From positions 124,001 through 188,000 of the forward strand of contig NZ_VSEY01000023.1 of NCBI RefSeq assembly GCF_008086045.1: a stretch of 64,000 nt of DNA, in the 5' to 3' direction. Both the position numbers and the translations under genes were made by a program. Every line of letters begins with the position of its first letter. The stretch's first letter is position 1. Source of the DNA: Nonomuraea sp. PA05 (lineage in GTDB: Bacteria > Actinomycetota > Actinomycetes > Streptosporangiales > Streptosporangiaceae). The notes below the pieces were generated by a model. The model saw only the letters and a list, made by a program, of their open reading frames with translations, had not been told where the DNA came from and did not search any database. Below are positions 25,423 through 34,505 of this stretch, in pieces.

Positions 25423-25440
25423 CCTGAATCGCGATTCAGG
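25423..25440. promoter_or_regulatory. perfect 18-bp palindrome, likely operator
   Basis: CCTGAATCGCGATTCAGG is its own reverse complement. It sits between the nucleoside operon and the divergent peptidase gene, upstream of the candidate promoter. No regulator gene is adjacent. Confidence 0.6.
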
Positions 25441-25559
25441 CACATCGGACGCACCAGCAAAGATTTACTCAACTTTGGTGGTCGATCAGCTCTTGCCCTG
25501 AGGGCCCGTCGTGACGGAGATTCCGACCGACGGTGGAAATCTTCGTATCGGAGCCCCGC

Positions 25560-27443
25560 ATGCACCCGTGGAGAGCCCTCTCCGTGCCGCTGGCCGCCTT
25601 ACTCGTGGCGACCCTCACCGGCACCCAACCCGCCACGGCCGGCACCCCGGCCATCAAGATCGAGAACAACGCGACCCAGCCGATCTTCTCCAGGGCGGAC
25701 GCCATCCAGCAGACGGTGTTCGTCGAGGTCGAGGGAACCGACAGCGACCACGACGGCGTCAACGACAGGGTCGCCGTGGACATCCTGCGCCCCAAGGAAA
25801 CCGACCAGGGCCTCAAGGTCCCGGTGATCATGGAGGCGAGCCCCTACTACGCCCCCGGCAACGACGTCGCCAACCACCCCGTGGACGTGGACGAGAACGG
25901 CGTCCCCCTGCCCGCCATGACCGCCCTGTCGGCCAAGCTGGACGCCGCCGGCCCGTTCGACAGCTACTACGACAACTACTTCGTGCCCCGCGGCTACGCC
26001 ATCGCGCTGGTCGAGAACCTCGGCAGCGCCCGCGCCACCGGCTGCCCCACCTCGGGCGGCCGCAACGAGACCGCCGGCCCGAAGGCCGCCATCGACTGGC
26101 TGAACGGCCGCGCCAAGGGCTTCGACGCCGCGGGCAACCCCGTCGAGGCCACCTGGTCCACCGGCAAGGTCGGCATGATCGGCGTCTCGTACAACGGCAC
26201 CCTGCCCAACGCCGTCGCCGCCACCGGCGTGCGCGGCCTGGAGACGATCGTGCCGATCGCCGCCATCTCCAGTTGGTACGACTACTACCGCGCCAACGGC
26301 GGCGTCCTGGCCCCCGGCGGCTTCCAGGGCGAGGACCTCGACGTGCTCGCCAAGTACGTCCTGACCAGGCAGAACGGCCAGGAGGCGTGCGGCGACGTGG
26401 TGGACGGGCTGACCGCCACCCAGGACCGGATCACCGGCGACTACAGCCCGCTCTGGGACGAGCGCAACTACCTCAACGACGTGCGCAAGGTGAAGGCCAG
26501 CGTCTTCCTCGTGCACGGCCTCAACGACTGGAACGTCAAGACCAAGCAGTTCGCGCAATGGTGGTACGCCCTGTCCAAGCGGGACGTGCCGCGCAAGATC
26601 TGGCTGCACCAGGGCACCCACATGAGCCCCTTCAACCTGCGCACCGCCGAGTGGCTGCGCCAGCTCCACGGCTGGTTCGACCACTGGCTGTACGGGATCG
26701 ACTCGGGCATCATGCGCGAGCCGCAGGCCGACGTGGAGGGCACGGTCGGCCAGTGGGCCCAGTACCCGTCCTGGCCGCTGCCGGGCTCGGTCACCGTCCC
26801 GCTCCACCCGGGCTCCGGCTCCTCACTCGGCCTGGTCCCGCGCCCGCGCTCGGCCCCTGAGACGTTCACCGACCAGAACGTCAGAACGGCCGAGGACCTG
26901 GTCGAAGCGGTGGGAGCCGATCCGAACCGGCTGGCCTACACGACCGGGGCGCTCCCTGCCGACGTGCGGATCTCGGGGACGCCGACCGTGTCGGTGCGGG
27001 CCTCGTTCAAGGCCGGGGCCTCGCCGTACCTGACGGCGCTGCTGGTGGACTACGGCACCGACGTCCGCCCGAACGGGACGCTCGTCTCCACCGGGCAGAC
27101 CTACTGCTACGGGCAGGGGGTGCCGGGCGACACCGGCTGCACCCTGCTCCGGACGCTCGGGACCTCGACCACCGCGTACAAGATCGTCACGCGGGGATGG
27201 CTGGACGTGCGCAACCGGCATCGGGCGGATCGCAGCGAGCCGGTGCGGGCCGGTAAGGAGTACAGCTTCTCGTGGGACTTCCAGCCCACGGACTACCTGT
27301 TCAAGAAGGGGCACCGGCTGGGGCTGGTGATCATCTCCACCGACTACGACTACACGTTGCGGTATCCGGCCGGCACCCAGGTCACCGTGTCGCCGGGCAA
27401 GTCGGCGCTGCGGCTTCCCGTGGTGCTCGGCCGACTGCCGTAA
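25560..27443 (+). CDS. secreted X-Pro dipeptidyl-peptidase / CocE-type hydrolase (S15)
   Basis: A 627-residue exported serine hydrolase. ATG 25560, with GGAG 10 bp upstream, gives a clean signal peptide (WRALSVPLAALLVATL, cleavage near ATAG); an in-frame GTG at 25533 would bury it. The alpha/beta-hydrolase domain has the nucleophile motif GVSYNGT and a His in LHQGTHMSPF. The C-terminal jelly-roll domain typical of the CocE/PepX group runs from about 420 on. Substrates may be proline peptides or esters. It is divergent from the nucleoside operon and followed by a strong terminator. Confidence 0.87.
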   Translation: MHPWRALSVPLAALLVATLTGTQPATAGTPAIKIENNATQPIFSRADAIQQTVFVEVEGTDSDHDGVNDRVAVDILRPKETDQGLKVPVIMEASPYYAPGNDVANHPVDVDENGVPLPAMTALSAKLDAAGPFDSYYDNYFVPRGYAIALVENLGSARATGCPTSGGRNETAGPKAAIDWLNGRAKGFDAAGNPVEATWSTGKVGMIGVSYNGTLPNAVAATGVRGLETIVPIAAISSWYDYYRANGGVLAPGGFQGEDLDVLAKYVLTRQNGQEACGDVVDGLTATQDRITGDYSPLWDERNYLNDVRKVKASVFLVHGLNDWNVKTKQFAQWWYALSKRDVPRKIWLHQGTHMSPFNLRTAEWLRQLHGWFDHWLYGIDSGIMREPQADVEGTVGQWAQYPSWPLPGSVTVPLHPGSGSSLGLVPRPRSAPETFTDQNVRTAEDLVEAVGADPNRLAYTTGALPADVRISGTPTVSVRASFKAGASPYLTALLVDYGTDVRPNGTLVSTGQTYCYGQGVPGDTGCTLLRTLGTSTTAYKIVTRGWLDVRNRHRADRSEPVRAGKEYSFSWDFQPTDYLFKKGHRLGLVIISTDYDYTLRYPAGTQVTVSPGKSALRLPVVLGRLP

Positions 27444-27458
27444 CGAGCTTCCCGTAGC

Positions 27459-27496
27459 CCCGTGCGGTGGGGTGCACCGCTCTCCCACCGCACGGG
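27459..27496 (+). terminator. terminator of the S15 peptidase gene
   Basis: A perfect 13-bp stem, CCCGTGCGGTGGG (27459-27471) with CCCACCGCACGGG (27484-27496), has a 12-nt loop. It starts 15 bp after the stop codon. Confidence 0.75.
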
Positions 27497-27647
27497 CTGG
27501 GGTCCTCTTGGGGAAGGGACAGCGCTCGCGATGCGGGCGGCACGAGCGTCGCGGGACGGCATCCGCCCTCGCCGAGCCATCGCCGCCGAGCGGTCGCGCC
27601 CAGCAGCGCAGCCCGCCCACCCCGCGCCGTGCTGGTCCCAAGAAGAA

Positions 27648-27672
27648 ACCCCCGCCGAAGTACGGCGGGGGT
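27648..27672 (-). terminator. terminator of the M20D amidohydrolase gene
   Basis: ACCCCCGCCG (27648-27657) and CGGCGGGGGT (27663-27672) form a perfect 10-bp stem with a 5-nt loop. On the minus strand it is followed by TTTCTTCTT. Confidence 0.8.
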
Positions 27673-27684
27673 CCGGAAGGGCGG

Positions 27685-28911
27685 TCAGGCCAGGGCGGAG
27701 GTGATCGAGTCGAGCGGCCCGACCTCCCACAGCGCCGTGAGCGCCGTGGCGGCCATCACCCGCACGCCCATCCCGATGGCCTTCTCATCGACGTCGAACG
27801 TCCCCTGATGGATGTCGTACGTCACCCCGTCGGGCGACCGGGTGCCCAGCCGCGCGAACGCGCCCGGGATCGACTCCAGGTACCAGGCGAAGTCCTCGCC
27901 GCCCAGCGACTGCTGGGTGGGCACGACGGCCCCGGCGCCGAGGGCCCGCTCGGCGGCCTCGGCCAGCATCTCGACGCTGACCTCGTCGTTGACCACCGGC
28001 GGCACCCCGCGCGTGTAGTCCATCGTGGCCTCGATGCCGTACGCGCTGGCGACCGACTCCAGCAGCGACTTGATCAGGTCGGGAGCGGCGTGCCAGGCGT
28101 TCTCGTCGAGGCAGCGCACCGTGCCGGCGGCGACCCCGTCGTCGGGGATGGCGTTGGCGGCGGAGCCGGCCTCGACGCGGCCCCAGACGAGGCTGAGGGA
28201 CGAGCGCGGGTCGACGCGGCGCGACAGCGCGGCGGGCAGCTCGGTGAGGATCTTGGCGAGGGCGAAGACGAGGTCGGCGGTGAGGTGGGGGCGGGCGGTG
28301 TGGCCGCCGGGCCCGGAGACCCGCACGACGATCTTGTCGCAGGCCGAGGTGATGGGCCCGCTCCTGAGGCCGACCTGGCCGACGTCCACGCGTGGGTCGC
28401 AGTGGAGGCCGAAGATGCGGTCGACGCCGCTGATGCCGCCCTGCGCCATGACCTCCAGGGCGCCGCCGGGGAGCTCCTCGGCGGGCTGGAAGATCAGCCG
28501 CACCCGGCCGGGCAGGAGCCCCGCGGCGGCCTGCTGGGCCAGGAAGAGCGAGGTGCCGAGCAGGATCGTGGTGTGCACGTCGTGCCCGCACGCGTGGCAT
28601 GATCCGGCCACGGTCGAGCGGTAGGACACGTGATCCTTCTCGTCCTGCAGCGGCAGGGCGTCGATGTCGGCGCGCAACGCGACGGTCGGCCCGTCGCCGC
28701 TGCCCACGTCGCAGATGAGCCCCGTCCCCCTGGGGAGCACCGAAGGCGTCAGCCCCGCGGCGGTGAGCCGCTCGGCGATCCGCTGTGTGGTGCGATATTC
28801 GGCGAAGGCCAGCTCGGGGTGCATGTGCAGGTCGCGGCGGAATGCCACCAGCTCCTGCTCGGTCTCCGCCAGGAACGCGTCGAGTTCCCCCCGCAGCTCA
28901 CGTCCCCGCAT
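27685..28911 (-). CDS. M20D amidohydrolase (AmiA/AmiB, IAA-amino acid hydrolase-like)
   Basis: A 408-residue zinc amidohydrolase that would cleave N-acyl or N-aminobenzoyl amino acid amides. Metal motifs are CHACGHDVHTT, FQPAEELPGG, and a late DFAWY region; the lid domain begins near SGPGGHTARPH. Length is normal and no signal peptide is seen. Its M. tuberculosis relatives amiA1/amiB1 sit next to deoD-pmmB, so it belongs to the same conserved neighbourhood, here about 24 kb away. Confidence 0.88.
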   Translation of the reverse strand: MRGRELRGELDAFLAETEQELVAFRRDLHMHPELAFAEYRTTQRIAERLTAAGLTPSVLPRGTGLICDVGSGDGPTVALRADIDALPLQDEKDHVSYRSTVAGSCHACGHDVHTTILLGTSLFLAQQAAAGLLPGRVRLIFQPAEELPGGALEVMAQGGISGVDRIFGLHCDPRVDVGQVGLRSGPITSACDKIVVRVSGPGGHTARPHLTADLVFALAKILTELPAALSRRVDPRSSLSLVWGRVEAGSAANAIPDDGVAAGTVRCLDENAWHAAPDLIKSLLESVASAYGIEATMDYTRGVPPVVNDEVSVEMLAEAAERALGAGAVVPTQQSLGGEDFAWYLESIPGAFARLGTRSPDGVTYDIHQGTFDVDEKAIGMGVRVMAATALTALWEVGPLDSITSALA

Positions 28912-29408
28912 ATGTCACCGTCCCGTCCCATGCCGCGCGCCCCGCACCTTGCTGGCCATCGCGGCTCTGCGCTCCAAGAAAAACTCTCCATCCCGCGGTG
29001 GCCACCCGGTTGAGCGGCCGCTCGGCGAATCAAAAGACACACCCACTGGTTTGGTGCGCGAGATCGTCAGCACGGGCTTCGCAGTCATCTGTCGCGATTG
29101 CCGCTGCAGCCGGGGAGCACAGCGGTCGGCCGTGAGCCCGATGGCGATGCTTCGACTTTATCGCTACCGTGCCGCTTCGCGGCGGCAGATACCCCAAAAG
29201 TTGCCTGACCGCAGGCCCGTAACCGCAGGTAAGTCACGTTCCGTACGCATACGGCTGATCCGGAAATAGTCACAAGGGATCAGTAGATCGTGACCCGATG
29301 CTGTCAGTTCAAACGTGGTCAGCGATTCCGAATCCTGTCACCTTCTGTCATGGTCATCACACTTCAGCGCTGGCTGCATTTGAGAAGAATGCGTGTTTCA
29401 CTCGCTAT
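28912..29408. other. 497-bp intergenic region
   Basis: I see no convincing gene here. It lies between the divergent amidohydrolase and ATP-grasp genes and becomes less GC-rich toward 29.4 kb. It contains a small hairpin GCCGC-TTC-GCGGC (29170-29182) and an inverted repeat CCGTA-CGCA-TACGG (29241-29254). I tested it by eye for a riboswitch and found none that I could support. Confidence 0.6.
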
Positions 29409-30800
29409 ATGATCACTAATATCCCGTTCGGGGAGAAGAGTGCTGGGTTGAGCATCTTCGAGCCGAGTGAGGGGACCCTGGTGGTCGTACCCTCGCTCTC
29501 CCTTCCGCAGGATGAGCTTCGCCGGATCACGGGGGCCAGGTCGTACGAGGAGCGCCTGCTGTTCCTCTTACTCACGCTCCGCGAGCCCGGGGTCAAGGTG
29601 GTCTACCTCTCCTCCGCGCCCGTCGATCCCGACATCATCGACTACTACTTCGCCTTCCTGCCGGATCCGGATGACGCGGCCAAGCGTCTGACGCTGATCA
29701 GCCTCGACGACCCCTGGTCTCAGCCGTTGACCAGGACCCTGCTCGACCGGCCCGACGCCGTCGAGCAGCTGCGCGCGGCGATCGACGGCGACGCTTGGCT
29801 CGTCCCGTTCGTGCTGAGCGAGCTCGAGGAGGAGCTCGCGTCGCTACTCAACGTTCCCCTCTACGGACCCGCGACGTCCCTTTCCTATTACGGCTCCAAG
29901 AGCGGGGCCCGGGAAGTGGGACATGAGGCGGGCGTGCCGATGGCGCGTGGCTTCGGCGACGTGCGGTCCGAGCTCCAGATCGAGGAGGCCCTGGAGGCGC
30001 TGCCGGGCGAGCGGGTGATCGTCAAGCTGAACGACGCCTACTCCGGGCTCGGCAACGCGATCGTCACGAAGGCCGACAGATCGTCTACCAGCTTCTCCGC
30101 GGCCGGGGAGACCTGGGACCACTATCTGCGCAAGGTCCGGGATCGGGGGGCGGTGGTGGAGGAGTTCATCGAACATAGGCCGCTCTACTACCCGAGCGCG
30201 CTGGCTCAAATCACGCCGGGCGGAGAAGCTCAGGTGCTCGCCACGCACGACCAGGTGCTGGGCGGCCCCAACGGGCACGTCTACCAGGGCTGCACGTTCC
30301 CCGCGGCGCCCGAGTACCGCGCCGAGGTGGGCGAGTCGGCCGCGCGGATCGCCCGGATCCTGGCGGATCGCGGCGTGGTCGGGCTGTTCGGGATGGACTT
30401 CTTCGCGCTGAAGGCCGACGCCGGCTACGCGGCGCTGCTGTGCGAGATCAACCTGCGGATCGGCGGCACCACGCATCCGTTCGGCGCCGCCGTGCTGACG
30501 ACCGGGGCCACCTACGATCCGGCCACCGGTCACCTCATGTCCGGAGATCAACCTAAGTTCTACACGGCGACCGACAACTGCGCCTCCGGCTGCCTCCGGG
30601 GGCGTACGCCCGGTGAGGTGATGCGGACTGCCGACCGGCTCGGGATCGGCTTCGACGCCCAGCGGCGCACCGGCAATGTCTTCCACCTGCTCGGCGCCAT
30701 CCCCGAGCACGGCAAGCTGGGCTTCACCTCGATCGGCGACTCCCGCGAGGAGGCCGACGAGCTGCACGCGCTCACCCGGCGGCTGCTCTGCGGTCCGTGA
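29409..30800 (+). CDS. PGM1-like ATP-grasp peptide ligase
   Basis: A 463-residue ATP-grasp enzyme resembling the peptide ligase PGM1 group (known from pheganomycin). A pre-ATP-grasp domain comes first (VVVPSLSLPQDELRRITG, SYEERLLFLLLTLREPG, DYYFAFLPDP). The ATP-grasp core has VIVKLNDAYSGLGNAIVT and the Mg2+ site LLCEINLRIGGTTHP; a small C-terminal domain follows. Such enzymes join a carboxylate to an amine with ATP. The start is uncertain: ATG 29409, TTG 29448 or GTG 29484 (GAGGGG upstream) are all in frame. No precursor peptide or other biosynthetic gene is visible nearby. Confidence 0.75.
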   Translation: MITNIPFGEKSAGLSIFEPSEGTLVVVPSLSLPQDELRRITGARSYEERLLFLLLTLREPGVKVVYLSSAPVDPDIIDYYFAFLPDPDDAAKRLTLISLDDPWSQPLTRTLLDRPDAVEQLRAAIDGDAWLVPFVLSELEEELASLLNVPLYGPATSLSYYGSKSGAREVGHEAGVPMARGFGDVRSELQIEEALEALPGERVIVKLNDAYSGLGNAIVTKADRSSTSFSAAGETWDHYLRKVRDRGAVVEEFIEHRPLYYPSALAQITPGGEAQVLATHDQVLGGPNGHVYQGCTFPAAPEYRAEVGESAARIARILADRGVVGLFGMDFFALKADAGYAALLCEINLRIGGTTHPFGAAVLTTGATYDPATGHLMSGDQPKFYTATDNCASGCLRGRTPGEVMRTADRLGIGFDAQRRTGNVFHLLGAIPEHGKLGFTSIGDSREEADELHALTRRLLCGP

Positions 30801-30996
30801 CGCGGGAGCCGCGCAGCGCGCGCCAGCCGATCACCGCCAGCACGGCGCCAAGGATCACGTTCACCACGATCAGCACCCCGTGCACCACATAGAAGCTCGT
30901 CGGGTGGCCATCGGCCAAGTTAAACCCCAGGTTCACCCACTCAAAGATCATGAACGCGCCGAGGACGATGAGGAATACGGCGATCTTTCGTGACAC
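30772..30996 (-). CDS. SCO4848-family small membrane protein
   Basis: A 74-residue protein with two transmembrane helices (IAVFLIVLGAFMIFEWVNLG and FYVVHGVLIVVNVILGAVLA), ending in a basic tail. GTG 30996 is chosen for GAGAGG 6 bp upstream. It resembles the small membrane protein SCO4848 of Streptomyces coelicolor, which also neighbours a D,D-carboxypeptidase and a YihY protein. The 3' end overlaps the ATP-grasp gene by 29 bp. Function unknown. Confidence 0.72.
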   Translation of the reverse strand: MSRKIAVFLIVLGAFMIFEWVNLGFNLADGHPTSFYVVHGVLIVVNVILGAVLAVIGWRALRGSRVTDRRAAAG

Positions 30997-31079
30997 ATGT
31001 ACCTCTCTAGCATCGAACGTGGATCTTCGGGGGATGTGTCGCCACATGCGCAATAACACGGAGCTACGCTGAGACCGCC

Positions 31080-32222
31080 ATGTGGACGAAACTCGTGCCG
31101 GTCACGGCACTCATCGCCTCGGTCGCGCTCACCGGCGGGACCGCATACGCCGCGCCGACGACACCTGTCGGTGGCGAGGCGCTGGGCAGCCGCGGCCTCG
31201 TCGCCCCAGCGGGCGTCAAGAAGCCGCCCAAGAGCAAGGCTACTTCGTACGTCATCGCGGACGCCGACACGGGTGAGGTGCTGGCAGCCAAGGACCCCCA
31301 CGGGCGTTACCTGCCGGCCAGCACCCTGAAGACGCTGACCGCGCTCACCCTGATCCAGAAGCTCGACAAGAACCGCAAGGTCCGGCCCAGCCACAACGCC
31401 TGCAACCAGGAGGGCAGCGCGGTCGGCCTGACGCCGAAGGTCACCTACAAGATCGACGACCTGTTCAAGGCGCTGATGATGTCGTCGGGCAACGACGCCG
31501 CCATGGCGCTGGCCGAGGCGAACGGCAGCCTGGCCCAGACCATGAGCGACATGAACGCCGAGGCCAAGCGGCTGCAGGCGAACGACACCGTGGCCAAGAC
31601 GCCCAGCGGCCTGGACAAGCCGGGCCAGAGCAGCTCGGCCTACGACCTGGCGCTGATCGCCCGCGCGGGGCTGGCGAACCCGGACTTCCGGCGTTACATC
31701 AGTACGAAGACCGCCAAGTTCCCGGCGCCCAAGGGCTACTACGAGATCAGCAACCACAACAAGCTGCTGTGGCGCTACAACGGCATGGTCGGCGTGAAGA
31801 ACGGCTGGACGTCCAAGGCGCAGGCCAGCTTCGTCGGCGCGGCCACCCGCGGCGGCCACACCGTCGTGGTGAGCATCATGCGGCACGAGGGCGGCTTCTG
31901 GGACGAGGTGACCCAGCTCCTCGACTGGGGCTTCTCGGTGCGTGGCAAGGTCACCCCGGTCGGGCGGCTCGTGGACCCGCTCCCCGCCTCGGCGCTCGCC
32001 GCGCCGCAGCCGTCGGCCACGCCGGGAGCTCCGAGTGCGTCGGCCTCGCCCGCCGGCTCGGTCACGCCGGCCGTCCAGCCGCCGCTGCTCGACACGGCCG
32101 CCTCCAAGCAGACCGACTCCACCAAGACGGTCGGCTCGCTGGTGATCGGCGGCGGGCTGCTGTTCGGGCTGATCTGGCTGGGCTACGGGATCCGCCGCAA
32201 GCGCGGCCGGTCACGCACCTGA
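31080..32222 (+). CDS. D-alanyl-D-alanine carboxypeptidase (class C PBP)
   Basis: A 380-residue S11-family penicillin-binding protein that trims the terminal D-Ala of peptidoglycan pentapeptides. The signal peptide is at the N-terminus (LIASVALTGGTAYAAP). Active-site motifs are PASTLKTL (SxxK), SSGNDAA (SxN) and VKNGWTS (KTG-type box reading KNG). A Pro/Ser/Ala linker leads to a C-terminal membrane anchor (LVIGGGLLFGLIWLGYGI) and a basic tail. The KTG box having Asn for Thr is a variant. It is divergent from the SCO4848-like gene and overlaps the YihY gene end by 12 bp. Confidence 0.9.
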   Translation: MWTKLVPVTALIASVALTGGTAYAAPTTPVGGEALGSRGLVAPAGVKKPPKSKATSYVIADADTGEVLAAKDPHGRYLPASTLKTLTALTLIQKLDKNRKVRPSHNACNQEGSAVGLTPKVTYKIDDLFKALMMSSGNDAAMALAEANGSLAQTMSDMNAEAKRLQANDTVAKTPSGLDKPGQSSSAYDLALIARAGLANPDFRRYISTKTAKFPAPKGYYEISNHNKLLWRYNGMVGVKNGWTSKAQASFVGAATRGGHTVVVSIMRHEGGFWDEVTQLLDWGFSVRGKVTPVGRLVDPLPASALAAPQPSATPGAPSASASPAGSVTPAVQPPLLDTAASKQTDSTKTVGSLVIGGGLLFGLIWLGYGIRRKRGRSRT

Positions 32223-33194
32223 CCGTTCGGGCATGGGCGCGGGGCCGTCCCCGGGCGGGCTGTCCACCTCCGTGGACGGGATCGGCGACGGGGACGGCGG
32301 CGGGCAGAGCCCCGTGGTGGCGGTCCAGGCCGCGACGAAGAGGATCAGCCTGGCCGAGAAGTTCATCCAGACCAGCAGCCCGACGATGGCTGCGAAGGCG
32401 CCGTACACCACGTTGCCCATCGTGGTCGCCAGCAGCAGCGTCGCGATCTGCTTGAGCAGGCCGAAGGAGATCGCGCCCAGCAGCGCCCCCTTGGCGATCA
32501 CCCGGAACGGCTGGGTGGGCCTGGCCACCCAGCCGAGCACGATCACGAACAGCAGCCAGTCGGCCCCCACGCTCGCCGCGATCCCGGCGATCCTGAACAG
32601 CAGCGTGCCCACCAGCGTGTCCCCGCCGAACACGAACTTCATCACGTGGTCGGTGGCGGTCGTGGCGAACCCGGCGACCAGGACGGACGCGATCGCGGTG
32701 GCGCCCAGCAGGATCAGCGACGCGAGGTCGCGCAGCTTGCCGACGAAGAAGTCGAGCGGCGGCGTGGTAGTCATCGACATCTCGCGCAGCGCCCCGCGCA
32801 GCGCGTCGAGCGCGCCGAGCCCGGCGTAGAGCAGGCCCAGCAGGCCGATGATCCCCGCCGCCGTCTTCGCCTCGGCGATGTTGTCGAGGTCGAAGTTGAG
32901 CTTGTCCATGATGCCGGGCAGCCGCTCGGAGATGGCTTCCTGCATCGCGTCCCGGGTGGTCTCGCTAGTGGCCACCACGAACCCGAGCAGCGAGTACCCC
33001 AGCACCAGCAGTGGGAAGAAGGACAGGAACGTGAAGTAGGTGACGGCGCCGGCCAGCCGGTCGCCGGACTGGAGCTGGTAGCGCTGCGCCGCCCTGATGA
33101 GATGGTCGAGCGACAGCCTGCGCACCCGCCAGTGGTCGAGCTTGCCGCGGCCCCACGCCTTCACCGATTCGACGCGCTCGGTAAGCCCCGCCAT
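32211..33194 (-). CDS. YihY/BrkB-family membrane protein
   Basis: A 327-residue polytopic protein of the YihY/virulence factor BrkB family with about six membrane helices. Typical elements are AGAVTYFTFLSFFPLLV near residue 45 and GAFAAIVGLLVWMNFSARLI near 270. A Pro-rich cytoplasmic tail follows. ATG 33194 lies behind GAGGGG; an in-frame GTG is 3 bp earlier. The order carboxypeptidase-YihY is conserved in actinomycetes. Function is not established; it is not RNase BN, as older annotations claimed. Confidence 0.87.
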   Translation of the reverse strand: MAGLTERVESVKAWGRGKLDHWRVRRLSLDHLIRAAQRYQLQSGDRLAGAVTYFTFLSFFPLLVLGYSLLGFVVATSETTRDAMQEAISERLPGIMDKLNFDLDNIAEAKTAAGIIGLLGLLYAGLGALDALRGALREMSMTTTPPLDFFVGKLRDLASLILLGATAIASVLVAGFATTATDHVMKFVFGGDTLVGTLLFRIAGIAASVGADWLLFVIVLGWVARPTQPFRVIAKGALLGAISFGLLKQIATLLLATTMGNVVYGAFAAIVGLLVWMNFSARLILFVAAWTATTGLCPPPSPSPIPSTEVDSPPGDGPAPMPERSGA

Positions 33195-33219
33195 CACACC
33201 CCTCTTCCTACAGAGGCGA

Positions 33220-34500
33220 TCACATCACGACCACCGCCTCGGCGGTCTCCGCCAGGGCCGCCAGAACCGCGGGCAGATCGTGATGGAGCAACTGCCCACC
33301 ACGCTTCACCACACGCCCCCCGACCATGACGGTGTCCACGCAGCCAGTATCGGCGTTCAGCACGACGGCGGCGATGGGGTCGTGCGCGCTCGCCATGCCG
33401 AGCCGGTCGGTGCGCAGGAGCTGCAGGTCTGCCTGCTTGCCCGGCCGCAGCGAGCCGACCACCTCGCCGAGCCCGACCACCTGGGCGCCTTCGAAGGTGG
33501 CCATGCGCAGCGCGTCGCGGGTGGTGAAGCCGAGGCCCGCACCGTCGGGCCGGCCACGTTCGAGCAGGTGGGCGGTGCGCATCTGGCTGAACATGTCGCC
33601 GGGCGAGCACACCACCGTGTCGGCGCTGAGCCCGGTGGGGATGCCCGCCGCCCTGAGCCTGCCGGTGGTGGGGTAGCCGATGCCGAGGTTCATCTCGTCC
33701 ACGGGCGAGACCGAGGCGGTGGCGCCCGCCGCCGCGATGCGCTTGAGCTCCTCGTCGGTGTAGTGCAGCGCGTGCACGAACGTGGTGGGGGTGGCCAGCA
33801 GCCCGTGCTCCTCCAGGAACGCCAGCCCCCTCGCGGCGCTCTGCCTGCCGTGCCCGCCCAGGTGCGCGGTGACGGGCAGGCCCAGCTCGGCGGCCAGCCG
33901 CCACTCCTCCAGTGCGCGCTCCTCGCCGGCGATCTCCGGCCCGAGCGCCGCGAGCGCCATCGTGACCAGGCCGGGCGCGCCGAAGTGCGTCTCGCGCACG
34001 CGCCTGGTCTCCGCCGCCAGCCCGCCGGGCTCGCCGCCGTAGCAGTAGCCGAAGACCGTTCTGATGCCGGACGCGCTCAGCGCCCGCACGGCGTCGTCAG
34101 TGTGCTCGGGGCTGAACTGGGCGTGCGACCAGTCGAGCAGCGTGGTGACGCCGGAGTCGAGGCACTCCAGCGCGCCGGCCAGGTTGCCCGCGTACAGGTC
34201 GCGGGGGCGGTGGCGGGGGGCGAGCTCGGTGATGATCCGCCGCATGTAGCCGCGGAAGTCGATGTCGGGCGCGACCGCCCTGATGCCGGCCTGCCAGGTG
34301 TGGCGGTGCGTGTCGACGAAGCCGGGCAGCACGAGGGCGCCGGTCGCGTCGATGACCTCCGCGCCCGGCTCCACGGGCAGGCCGGGGCCGACCTCGGTGA
34401 TGGTGCCGCCGTCGACGCGTACGTCCACCCGGCCCAGCACCACGGGCTCGGGCTCGGTGTCGATGACGACACCGTTCTTGATCAGGATGGTGGATGTCAT
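33220..34500 (-). CDS. amidohydrolase / chlorohydrolase-like deaminase
   Basis: A 426-residue metal-dependent hydrolase of the ATZ/TRZ-cytosine deaminase type. The metal site begins DTHRHTWQAG; HLGGHGRQ and HALHYTDEELKRI supply further His residues, and SADTVVCSPGDMF the late Asp. A small beta composite domain holds the protein ends. ATG 34500 gives the usual start (LIKNGVVIDT); the frame extends to 34536 through the operator. It is divergent from a MarR gene that probably controls it. The substrate is likely an N-heterocycle and is unknown. Confidence 0.83.
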   Translation of the reverse strand: MTSTILIKNGVVIDTEPEPVVLGRVDVRVDGGTITEVGPGLPVEPGAEVIDATGALVLPGFVDTHRHTWQAGIRAVAPDIDFRGYMRRIITELAPRHRPRDLYAGNLAGALECLDSGVTTLLDWSHAQFSPEHTDDAVRALSASGIRTVFGYCYGGEPGGLAAETRRVRETHFGAPGLVTMALAALGPEIAGEERALEEWRLAAELGLPVTAHLGGHGRQSAARGLAFLEEHGLLATPTTFVHALHYTDEELKRIAAAGATASVSPVDEMNLGIGYPTTGRLRAAGIPTGLSADTVVCSPGDMFSQMRTAHLLERGRPDGAGLGFTTRDALRMATFEGAQVVGLGEVVGSLRPGKQADLQLLRTDRLGMASAHDPIAAVVLNADTGCVDTVMVGGRVVKRGGQLLHHDLPAVLAALAETAEAVVVM

Positions 34501-34505
34501 AGCCG

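Noticed and set aside
22769..25501. A 910-codon open frame on the plus strand opposite the ABC transporter genes
   Set aside because: It is antisense to three well-recognised genes and lacks any domain pattern; it is expected from third-position GC bias.
28664..29269. A 201-codon plus-strand ORF upstream of the ATP-grasp gene, considered as a precursor peptide gene
   Set aside because: Most of it is antisense to the M20D amidohydrolase, and its tail in the intergenic region shows no leader-core pattern.
28912..29408. A riboswitch (c-di-AMP type considered) in the long intergenic region
   Set aside because: I could not match the conserved core or the needed helices by eye. A covariance-model search would decide.
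32211..33194. YihY as ribonuclease BN
   Set aside because: That name came from an old misassignment; the protein is a polytopic membrane protein without nuclease motifs.
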